Below, piece after piece: positions 1-5,081 of a stretch of DNA of 5,081 nucleotides (position 1 is the first letter of the stretch; every line of letters starts with the position of its first letter). The DNA comes from Ruaniaceae bacterium. Its GTDB lineage: Bacteria; Actinomycetota; Actinomycetes; Actinomycetales; Actinomycetaceae. The position numbers and the translations under genes were made by a program. The notes below the pieces were generated by a model, which made no database searches, was not told the origin of the DNA, and saw only the letters and a list, made by a program, of their open reading frames with translations. The DNA lies in the NCBI GenBank assembly GCA_030450655.1, contig JAKDIE010000136.1:1-5081 (forward strand), read 5' to 3'.

Positions 1-53
1 CGTGCCATGGCAACGAGGCTACGGCACAAGGGGGCCGACGACGATTGGTGGGG
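1..53. other. Left-edge sequence with no supported gene
   Basis: This short stretch lies downstream of the regulator's stop codon. I see no ribosome site, no convincing coding frame and no hairpin followed by a T-run on either strand. A minus-strand ATG at 8-6 could open another gene leaving the window, but it has no Shine-Dalgarno sequence upstream, so I do not call it. The only pattern is the 8-bp palindrome GCCATGGC at 4-11, which is expected by chance. Confidence 0.5.
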
Positions 54-875
54 CTATGCGTGGCGCGGTCGGCGCGAGCTGAGAGAGTTTCCGAGCTCCC
101 GAGCGGTGTCGAGGAGAAGCGGGAGATGCTGCATGAGGTCGGTGCTGCCCGGAGTCTTCCGCTGCCCGAGCGAGAGTGACCCGACCGGGCGATTGTGCGC
201 CATGACGGGCACCGCGAGCGCCTGCGTACTGGCGTCAAACTCGCCATTGGAGAACGCCCATCCCTGCTCGACCGTCACATCAAACTCGGCCTCGATTCGC
301 GTCACGTCCGTGAGCGTGTGACGTGAGTACTTCGCGAGGGGTAGAGCCGCCAAGATGTCCCGCCGTTCATGGGTCGAGAGGAACGCGAAGTAGGCCCGCG
401 ATGTCGCTCCAGCGTGAGCGGGATAGAGCTCGCCTTCGGAACTCTGGGCACGCATTGGTCCCGTGTTCCCATCGGACGAGGCCACGCAGCGCAGGTAAGC
501 GCCGTCCGGCACGGCCACAATGCAGTTCGCTCCGGTGGCGTGGGCGACGTCCCGGATGTGCCCGTAACACAGGGCGGCGAGCCCACCAGTGCGCTCCCAC
601 AGAGACGCCATCCGCCAGACCGCAGGGCCGAGGCGGTAGCGGCGGGTGACAGGATCGCAGTAGAGGAAACCGCGAATACTCAGGCTCGCGAGGAGTCGCT
701 GTGCGGTTGAGACCGATAGGCCGAAGCTGCGGGCGAGTTCCGATACGCCCCAGTCCGTGCGGAGTTCGTCGAACGACGAGAGGATCTCCAACGCACGGTC
801 AACTGTTTGCAAGGGAGATCCCGGACCACCAGCGAGATGGGGGCGGGACACATCGTCGGAGGGCCGCACTGCCAC
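54..875 (-). CDS. IclR-family transcriptional regulator
   Basis: Predicted 273-aa cytoplasmic DNA-binding regulator, a usual length for IclR proteins. After a short leader, residues 22-32 read LQTVDRALEIL, the standard opening helix of the IclR winged-helix domain. The helix-turn-helix spans about 42-71, with recognition helix SVSTAQRLLASL at 54-65, and the wing is DPVTRRYRLG at 74-83. The effector-binding domain covers about 98-266 and includes HAGATSRAYFAFL near 154-166, where many family members have a G-K or S-K pair. The start is GTG at 875-873, chosen because GGAG (885-882) sits 6 nt upstream. The same frame is open back to an ATG at 1256, but that extension would overlap the divergent permease gene and carries no domain. 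Another GTG two codons in is possible but less well spaced. The gene is transcribed away from the transporter operon, the usual arrangement for a local and often self-regulating IclR protein. Whether it activates or represses, and its ligand, cannot be told. Confidence 0.93.
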   Translation of the reverse strand: MAVRPSDDVSRPHLAGGPGSPLQTVDRALEILSSFDELRTDWGVSELARSFGLSVSTAQRLLASLSIRGFLYCDPVTRRYRLGPAVWRMASLWERTGGLAALCYGHIRDVAHATGANCIVAVPDGAYLRCVASSDGNTGPMRAQSSEGELYPAHAGATSRAYFAFLSTHERRDILAALPLAKYSRHTLTDVTRIEAEFDVTVEQGWAFSNGEFDASTQALAVPVMAHNRPVGSLSLGQRKTPGSTDLMQHLPLLLDTARELGNSLSSRRPRHA

Positions 876-881
876 GAAGGA

Positions 882-885
882 CTCC
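882..885 (-). promoter_or_regulatory. Shine-Dalgarno site that fixes the regulator start
   Basis: Read on the minus strand this is GGAG (within ACGGAG) followed by a 6-nt spacer and then GTG at 875-873. It is the best ribosome site ahead of the IclR domain, and it supports a GTG start in place of the far upstream ATG. Confidence 0.6.
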
Positions 886-911
886 GTCCAGTAGGTGGGA
901 TTAACGGAGAT

Positions 912-933
912 CTTACCCCAGATAGTGGGAAAG
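912..933. repeat. Imperfect inverted repeat with CCCA/TGGG arms
   Basis: The left arm CTTACCCCA (912-920) faces the right arm TGGGAAAG (926-933) across the 5-nt spacer GATAG. The inner four base pairs are perfect and the outer CTT/AAG match if one base is bulged. A further copy of GTGGGA lies at 895-900, exactly 30 bp before the GTGGGA at 925-930. The repeats may be half-sites for a dimeric or tetrameric regulator. They are too short to exclude chance. Confidence 0.3.
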
Positions 934-934
934 C

Positions 935-944
935 ATTGCGCAAT
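935..944. promoter_or_regulatory. Perfect palindrome ATTGCGCAAT, candidate operator
   Basis: A 10-bp perfect dyad is centred between 939 and 940. It is about 60 bp from each of the two divergent start codons, so it sits at the middle of the intergenic region. It contains TTGCGC on both strands, and the plus-strand copy would serve as the -35 of the best operon promoter candidate. IclR-family dimers bind short palindromic or quasi-palindromic sites near their own promoters, so this is a reasonable candidate for the divergent regulator. Binding itself is inferred. Confidence 0.4.
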
Positions 945-1004
945 CTGGTCATTCCTCAGGATGATAAGCCCCACTAGAAGAGGCCACCGAGCGAAAGGGC
1001 CGCG

Positions 1005-2012
1005 ATGAAAGATATCGCTCGCCGCATCTTGGCGATCATCCCCACGCTGCTCGGCGTGCTCATCGGCATCTTCTTCCTGACGCGCATATTGCCCGGGGAT
1101 CCAGCGCGCACGATCGCGGGCGAGCAGGCGTCCGCCGAGACCGTTGAGAAGATCCGTGTCGAGATGGGACTCGACCAAACGCTGGGCCAGCAGTTCATCA
1201 CATACGTGGGGAACCTCTTCCGCGGCGACTTCGGCCTCGCCTGGCACACCGGGCATCCTGTCGCTGAAGACCTCGCCGCACGCCTCCCAGCAACAATCGA
1301 ACTAGGCCTGACCGCCCTGCTCATCGCCGTCGTCGTCGGCATTCCGCTGGGCGTGGTTTCGGCGGTGCGCCGCGGGAAGTTCATCGATCAGGCGAGCCGC
1401 GTGATCGCGCTGATCGGCGCGTCGATGCCGCTCTTCTGGCTCGGACTCCTGCTGCTGGTGCTGTTCTACTCCGCGCTCGGCTGGGCACCCGCGCCGATGG
1501 GCCGCGTTCCCTCCGGCGTGAATCCGCCAACCTCGATCACGGGCCTGTACATCCTCGACTCGATCCTGAGTGGAGACATGAAAGGTCTCATCGGCTCGCT
1601 GAGATCGATTGCGCTGCCCGCAATCTGCCTCTCGCTGGGTTCCATGGCGGTGACGGCGCGGATGATGCGTTCCACGATGCTGGAGACCCTGGGCCAGGAT
1701 TACGTGCGCACGGCTCACTCGAAGGGGCTCGCGCCGCGAGTTGTCATCTGGAAACACGCGATGAAGAACGCGGCCCCGGTCATCGTGACGGTGATCGGCC
1801 TCCAGGTGGGGCAGATGCTCGGCGGGGCAGTCATCACCGAGACGATTTTCGCCGGGCCGGGTGTGGGCTCGTACGTCACGAATGCGATCATGGCCACCGA
1901 TTACGCGCCCGTGCAGGCATTTACCCTGATCGCGGCACTCGTGTACCTCTTCGTCAACCTCATCGTGGACATCACCAATGCCCGCCTGGACCCGAGGATT
2001 CGAAATGTCTAG
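1005..2012 (+). CDS. ABC transporter permease, DppB/OppB family
   Basis: A 335-aa inner-membrane permease, normal length for the DppB/OppB family, which forms one half of the membrane channel of peptide/nickel/opine-type importers. It has six predicted membrane segments at about 8-28, 99-120, 133-155, 201-220, 258-278 and 302-323. The long external segment after the first helix includes FRGDFGLAW (72-80), a family hallmark, and a second external loop carries VPSGVNPPTSITGLYILD (168-185). The cytoplasmic EAA loop that contacts the ATPase lies near 228-256, with core DYVRTAHSKGL at 232-242. The C terminus ends in DPRIR, as is typical. ATG 1005 follows AAAGGG (994-999) with a 5-nt spacer. The stop overlaps the next gene by 8 nt. 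It is the first gene of the apparent operon and its partner is the permease just downstream. The family assignment is firm, but the substrate class (di- or oligopeptide, opine, other) cannot be decided. Confidence 0.96.
   Translation: MKDIARRILAIIPTLLGVLIGIFFLTRILPGDPARTIAGEQASAETVEKIRVEMGLDQTLGQQFITYVGNLFRGDFGLAWHTGHPVAEDLAARLPATIELGLTALLIAVVVGIPLGVVSAVRRGKFIDQASRVIALIGASMPLFWLGLLLLVLFYSALGWAPAPMGRVPSGVNPPTSITGLYILDSILSGDMKGLIGSLRSIALPAICLSLGSMAVTARMMRSTMLETLGQDYVRTAHSKGLAPRVVIWKHAMKNAAPVIVTVIGLQVGQMLGGAVITETIFAGPGVGSYVTNAIMATDYAPVQAFTLIAALVYLFVNLIVDITNARLDPRIRNV
1994..1998 (+). promoter_or_regulatory. Shine-Dalgarno site that fixes the second permease start
   Basis: GAGGA lies 6 nt before ATG 2005, inside the last codons of the first permease gene. 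The in-frame ATG at 1978 has no comparable site, so the start at 2005 is preferred. Position and spacing suggest translational coupling of the two permeases. Confidence 0.7.
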
Positions 2013-2892
2013 CGCCGCGATTCGCTCCACGATGCCCGTCTACCGGCCGACGCCGATCTGGAGACTGCTTGCCTCGAACCGTCTGGCGATGGTGGGCCTG
2101 GCCTTCGTCCTGCTGTGGACGCTGGGTGGACTCCTGGTGCCCCTGATCTGGCAGTTCAGCCCCACCGAGACCGGCGTGGGCCCGCTGCTCGACACACCCT
2201 CGCTGCAGCACCCGTTCGGCACGGACAACTTTGGGCGTGACATCTTCGCCCGCGTGTTCGCCGGTGCGCGCATCTCACTCTGGATGGGCCTCATCTCAGT
2301 GTCCGTCTCGCTCCTGATCGGCGTGCCGCTCGGCGCCATTGCCGGGTACTTCCAAGGAGTAACCGGAGGCATCATCATGCGCGTCATGGACGCGATCCTC
2401 GCGTTCCCGTCCCTCGTCCTCGCCATGGCGATCGCAGCCGCGCTCGGCCCGGGCATGTCCAGCGCGATGATAGCGGTCGGCATCGTGGGGATCCCCGAGT
2501 TCGCGCGCATCATGTACAGCCAAACGGTCTCGCTCAGCCAGCGGCCGTTCGTGGAGGCGGGGCGCGCGATCGGGCTGAAGGACCGCCAGATCCTGATGCG
2601 CCATGTGCTCCCCAACGCGATGTCCCCCATCGCCGTGCGCGCGACCCTCGGAATGGGATACGCGATCCTCACCGCGGCGTCACTTAGCTTCATCGGACTT
2701 GGCGCCAAGCCGCCCTCGCCCGAATGGGGCGTGATGATCGCGGACGCACGCGGCTACATCATCTCCGGCGAGTGGTGGCTGTCCACCTTCCCGGGAATCG
2801 CGATCGCGACTTCGATCCTCGGATTCAACCTCTTTGGCGATGGTTTGCGGGACGTGCTCGATCCCCGCCTTCGCACCACCGCGGTCAAGTGA
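2005..2892 (+). CDS. ABC transporter permease, DppC/OppC family
   Basis: A 295-aa inner-membrane permease that pairs with the DppB-type protein to form the channel. Residues 18-68 match the N-terminal OppC domain: a cytoplasmic lead, one membrane helix at about 27-49, then an external segment. HPFGTDNFGRDIFARV (69-84) is the signature at the start of the main permease domain. Further family motifs are VMDAILAFPSLVLAM (127-141), the ATPase-contacting EAA loop at about 182-205 (FVEAGRAIGLKDRQIL), SFIGLGAKPPSPEWGVM (228-244) and LGFNLFGDGLRD (272-283), ending DPRLR. The start is ATG 2005 because of GAGGA 6 nt upstream; an ATG nine codons earlier (1978) is in frame but lacks a good ribosome site. 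The start overlaps the end of the first permease gene by 8 nt (ATGTCTAG), which favours coupled translation. No frameshift or missing motif is seen. Substrate is unknown. Confidence 0.96.
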   Translation: MSSAAIRSTMPVYRPTPIWRLLASNRLAMVGLAFVLLWTLGGLLVPLIWQFSPTETGVGPLLDTPSLQHPFGTDNFGRDIFARVFAGARISLWMGLISVSVSLLIGVPLGAIAGYFQGVTGGIIMRVMDAILAFPSLVLAMAIAAALGPGMSSAMIAVGIVGIPEFARIMYSQTVSLSQRPFVEAGRAIGLKDRQILMRHVLPNAMSPIAVRATLGMGYAILTAASLSFIGLGAKPPSPEWGVMIADARGYIISGEWWLSTFPGIAIATSILGFNLFGDGLRDVLDPRLRTTAVK

Positions 2893-2932
2893 CAACCCAC
2901 AGATTTCTTCACATAGCGAGAAAGGAAGACCA
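2893..2932 (+). promoter_or_regulatory. Leader with strong ribosome site for the binding-protein gene
   Basis: This 40-nt gap is the longest inside the operon. It contains AAAGGAAG at 2921-2928 just before ATG 2933, a purine-rich site stronger than those of the permease genes. I see no terminator-like hairpin with a T-run, so read-through from the permeases is likely. The strong site may help give the binding protein its usual excess over the permeases. Confidence 0.5.
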
Positions 2933-4558
2933 ATGAAATCATGGAAGAAGCCGCTTGCGGCGCTCACCATCGGTCTCGCGTTGGCCCTGTCAGGATGCGC
3001 GCCGAGCGCGAACGAGGAGCCCGCGCCAGCCACATCCGAGGAGGGTGGCACGGCAACTGACGGCACGGCCGGCGGCGTCGATACTGCCGCCACGATTACC
3101 GTTGCCTATTCCGAGGGCGGCAGCACGCTGAATCCTTACGAGGCCAGCGATGTCACCTCGGACACGTTCGTGGTGGCCGCATACGACCAGCTCGTGACGT
3201 ACGGGCGTGCAGAGGTGGACGGCAAGTGGGTCTCGCAGACCGACGAGCTCGTGCCGATGCTCGCCGAAGAATGGGAGGTCTCGGAGGACAGCACCGTCTA
3301 CACGTTCCACCTGCGTGATGACGTGACCTTCCACAACGGTTCCGTGCTCAACGCGGATGACGTGGTGGGCAGCTTCGATCTGATCGCAAACTCCTCCTCC
3401 GCGAGCTTCCTCTACAACCTCGCGGGCATCGACTCAGTGACCAAGATCGATGATTCGACCGTCGAGATCGCGTTGACCGCGCCCAACCACCTCTTCCTGC
3501 AGATCCTTCCGCAGTACAACTTCTCGATCGTCGACGTCGAAGAGGTGAACGAGAACGGTGGCACCGACTGGTTGACCACCAACACCTCCGGCACCGGCCC
3601 GTACACCGTGGAGAAGTGGGACCCCTCCACCGAGGCGATCCTCGAACGGAATGACGACTACTGGGGTGAGGCGGCCGCGATCAAGACAGTGACGATGCGG
3701 TTCATCGCCGAGGCGTCGAGCCGCGTGCAGCTGGTCTCGAACAGTGACGTCAACATGGCGTTGGAACTCCCGGCGAAGGACATCGTGGGCCTCGAGGGCC
3801 GCGATGACATCGTGGTGGACTCGCGCGCCAGTAACAAGATCCTCTTCTTCGCGATGAACAACAGTGTCGCGCCCTTCGACAACCCGCTCGTCCGCCAGGC
3901 GATCGTGCACGCGATCCCGTATGACAAGCTCATCAACGACGTGATGCTCGGGCAGGCCAGCCCGATGACCTCGGCGATCCCGAGTTCCATGCCGGGATTC
4001 GATGACTCGTCGTACGACGTCAGCTATGACCTCGAGAAGGCGCAGGCACTTCTCGACGAGGCGGGCATGGGCGATGGCTTCGAGTTCAACTTCGTGCTCG
4101 GCAGTGGCTTCAACGACTGGAACGACGACGCCGTTCTCATCCAAGCCGAGCTCGCCAAGATTGGCGTGACGATGAACATCGAGAACATGGCACGCCCGCA
4201 ATTCCTCGAGGCGATCGCCACCGGCGAGGTGCAGTCGTACATCAGCCGCTGGACGTCCTTCACGAATGACCCGCAGTACCACTTCGGTCTCCTCTTCACC
4301 GAGGAGGGCACCTCCAACTACATGAACTTCCGCGATGCCGAGTTCAACGAGCTCTGGCAGGAAGCCGCTACCGAGCCCGATCAGTCGGTTCGCAACGTGG
4401 CCTACTCGCGCATGCAGGAGATCGTGAACGAGGCCGCTCCGTGGGGTTACCTCTACGAGTACAACATCGTGGTGGTCCACAGTTCCGGCATCGAGGGCTA
4501 CACCTCGTACCCGGACGGGATCATCCGCTACGCCCAGATGTCCGTGGTCGGAGAGTAG
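2933..4558 (+). CDS. Solute-binding lipoprotein, family 5 (peptide/opine/nickel type)
   Basis: A 541-aa extracellular, membrane-anchored substrate receptor for the adjacent permeases. The N terminus has basic residues (MKSWKK), a hydrophobic stretch and the lipobox LSGC, so cleavage before Cys22 and lipid attachment are predicted. Residues 23-52 form a low-complexity tether rich in Ala, Glu, Thr and Gly. The SBP_bac_5 domain follows at about 54-535. It shows an ordered set of family motifs: STLNPYEASD (64-73), YTFHLRDDVTFHNG (123-136), GTGPYTVEKWDP (220-231), NDDYWG (240-245), NPLVRQAIVHAIPYDKL (317-333) and RWTSFTNDPQYHF (439-451). The last corresponds to the W..D..DP stretch of dipeptide-binding proteins. 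The length is normal for the family. ATG 2933 is chosen because the signal peptide begins there and AAAGGAAG precedes it; the open frame extends upstream into the second permease gene but has no domain. Being third in the operon is less common than first. The ligand is not identifiable from motifs. Confidence 0.95.
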   Translation: MKSWKKPLAALTIGLALALSGCAPSANEEPAPATSEEGGTATDGTAGGVDTAATITVAYSEGGSTLNPYEASDVTSDTFVVAAYDQLVTYGRAEVDGKWVSQTDELVPMLAEEWEVSEDSTVYTFHLRDDVTFHNGSVLNADDVVGSFDLIANSSSASFLYNLAGIDSVTKIDDSTVEIALTAPNHLFLQILPQYNFSIVDVEEVNENGGTDWLTTNTSGTGPYTVEKWDPSTEAILERNDDYWGEAAAIKTVTMRFIAEASSRVQLVSNSDVNMALELPAKDIVGLEGRDDIVVDSRASNKILFFAMNNSVAPFDNPLVRQAIVHAIPYDKLINDVMLGQASPMTSAIPSSMPGFDDSSYDVSYDLEKAQALLDEAGMGDGFEFNFVLGSGFNDWNDDAVLIQAELAKIGVTMNIENMARPQFLEAIATGEVQSYISRWTSFTNDPQYHFGLLFTEEGTSNYMNFRDAEFNELWQEAATEPDQSVRNVAYSRMQEIVNEAAPWGYLYEYNIVVVHSSGIEGYTSYPDGIIRYAQMSVVGE

Positions 4559-4560
4559 GA
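4557..4560 (+). promoter_or_regulatory. Shine-Dalgarno site overlapping the upstream stop codon
   Basis: AGGA begins on the A of the binding protein's TAG stop and lies 7 nt before ATG 4568. Ribosomes finishing the binding protein are therefore positioned to start the M20 gene, which supports the two being one functional unit. Confidence 0.6.
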
Positions 4561-4567
4561 AACACCC

Positions 4568-5081
4568 ATGCCATCCCTCACAGGTGACGAACAGCGTCTC
4601 GTACAGGCGATCGGCGAGTGTCAGGACGGACTCCTGACGCTTGCCGGAGACCTGATCAAGATCCCGAGCGAGAACCCACCGGGAGACTGCACCGAGGTCG
4701 CCACGTGGATTCACGACTACCTGCGCGCGCAGGGGATCGCCTCCACGATCCACGATGCCGGGGACGGTCGCTTGAATGTGATCTCGCACCGCCCAGGCAG
4801 TGGCGCGAACGGCCGTCACCTGGTGCTCTCGGGGCACCACGATGTGGTTCCCGTGGGCGATGTGAGTGGATGGACGTTCCCGCCCTTCGCGGGCGATGTT
4901 GTGGACGGGTTCCTTCGTGGCCGGGGCGCCAGTGATATGAAGGCCGGCCTCGGCGCCGCGCTCTTCACGTATGTGCTGGCGCACCGGCTCGATCTTCCCC
5001 TCGCCGGCACACTGAGCTTCGTCTCGGTGTCCGATGAGGAGATGGGAGGGCCCCGGGGCGCGGACTGGGTTCTCGACCAGG
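4568..5081 (+). CDS. M20-family metallo-hydrolase (ArgE/DapE/aminoacylase-like), 3' end missing
   Basis: The first 171 codons of a probable cytoplasmic zinc-dependent amidohydrolase; full members are usually about 370-450 aa, so less than half is visible. The frame stays open to the window edge, which cuts it one base into codon 172. Metal-site motifs are present: SGHHDVVPVGD (88-98) supplies His90 and Asp92, GRGASDMKAG (118-127) supplies the bridging Asp123, and VSVSDEEMGG (152-161) supplies Glu157, the likely general base, and ligand Glu158. WTFPPF (102-107), a common family motif, lies between them. All visible catalytic residues are intact. There is no signal peptide, so the enzyme should act inside the cell on imported substrate. 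ATG 4568 follows AGGA by 7 nt and lies 9 nt after the binding-protein stop. M20 enzymes cleave N-acyl amino acids, N-succinyl-diaminopimelate, dipeptides or carbamoyl compounds, and the visible part does not discriminate among these. The dimerisation domain and remaining metal ligands must lie beyond the edge. Confidence 0.93.
   Translation, partial: MPSLTGDEQRLVQAIGECQDGLLTLAGDLIKIPSENPPGDCTEVATWIHDYLRAQGIASTIHDAGDGRLNVISHRPGSGANGRHLVLSGHHDVVPVGDVSGWTFPPFAGDVVDGFLRGRGASDMKAGLGAALFTYVLAHRLDLPLAGTLSFVSVSDEEMGGPRGADWVLDQ

Larger units (their letters stand above)
876..1004. promoter_or_regulatory. Divergent regulator/operon intergenic control region
   Basis: These 129 bp separate the divergent GTG of the IclR gene and ATG of the first permease gene, and must hold promoters for both directions. 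The stretch is visibly richer in A and T than the flanking genes, especially 900-970. It contains a 10-bp perfect palindrome at its midpoint, an inverted CCCA/TGGG pair and a 30-bp-spaced direct repeat (listed separately). A plausible but weak plus-strand promoter is TTGCGC at 936-941 with GATGAT at 960-965 (18-nt spacer). A possible minus-strand -10 is TAAGAT at 915-910. Promoter positions are inferred from consensus only. Confidence 0.7.

Noticed and set aside
4..11. Palindrome GCCATGGC
   Set aside because: An isolated 8-bp palindrome in high-GC sequence, with no flanking repeat or promoter context.
7..321. Plus-strand open frame at the left edge, and other plus-strand frames up to 904
   Set aside because: They lie antisense to the IclR gene, lack ribosome sites and recognisable content, and conflict with a well-supported regulator.
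1302..2030. 242-codon antisense frame over the first permease gene, and similar antisense frames over the second permease gene (2040-2708)
   Set aside because: Composition is Arg/His/Ala-rich or low-complexity with no membrane or domain pattern. They are shadows of the permease genes caused by high GC at third positions.
2906..2929. Possible stem TCTTC (2906-2910) with GAAGA (2925-2929) that could mask the binding-protein ribosome site
   Set aside because: Only five weak base pairs across a 14-nt loop. It is unlikely to be stable and is expected by chance near a purine-rich ribosome site.
2834..2932. In-frame upstream extension of the binding protein
   Set aside because: It overlaps the end of the second permease gene. 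The signal peptide with lipobox begins at ATG 2933, which has the strong ribosome site.
3434..4984. 516-codon open frame antisense to the binding-protein and M20 genes
   Set aside because: It mirrors two well-supported genes with clear family motifs. Its predicted protein is full of His, Arg, Val and Asp repeats with no domain, as expected when high-GC coding sequence is read from the opposite strand.
1..5081. Mobile elements, CRISPR arrays, tRNA/rRNA genes, terminators
   Set aside because: I looked on both strands for transposase motifs, regularly spaced repeats, RNA-gene signatures and hairpins followed by T-runs, and found none that could be supported.

Overview
The window looks like high-GC actinobacterial chromosome. 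The codons favour G or C at the third position, ribosome sites are AGGA/GAGG-like, and the binding protein is a lipoprotein with a Ser/Thr/Gly/Glu/Ala-rich tether of the kind seen in Gram-positive actinobacteria. The order Micrococcales (for example Microbacteriaceae) is my guess from general style. No marker gene confirms it.

The layout is simple. An IclR-family transcription regulator (54-875) lies on the minus strand. A 129-bp divergent intergenic region (876-1004) carries a perfect 10-bp palindrome at its centre plus a set of CCCA/TGGG repeats. To the right, four plus-strand genes are packed as one apparent operon: a DppB/OppB-type permease (1005-2012), a DppC/OppC-type permease (2005-2892), a family-5 solute-binding lipoprotein (2933-4558), and the first 171 codons of an M20-family metallo-hydrolase (4568 to the right edge). 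The junctions are tight: an 8-nt overlap, then gaps of 40 nt and 9 nt. Each downstream gene has its own Shine-Dalgarno sequence. No transporter ATPase gene lies in the window; it may follow the M20 gene or be encoded elsewhere.

Inference: this is a substrate-induced import-and-hydrolyse cassette. The lipoprotein captures an oligopeptide-like or N-acylated amino-acid-like compound outside the cell, the two permeases carry it in, and the cytoplasmic M20 enzyme cleaves an amide bond. The divergent IclR protein probably senses the substrate or a product and controls both its own gene and the operon from the shared intergenic region. The exact substrate cannot be read from the sequence. All genes are intact except the M20 gene, which is cut by the window edge. 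I see no mobile element, CRISPR array, RNA gene or clear terminator, and no evidence for a wholly new system. The points most worth following are the regulatory region and the unknown substrate.
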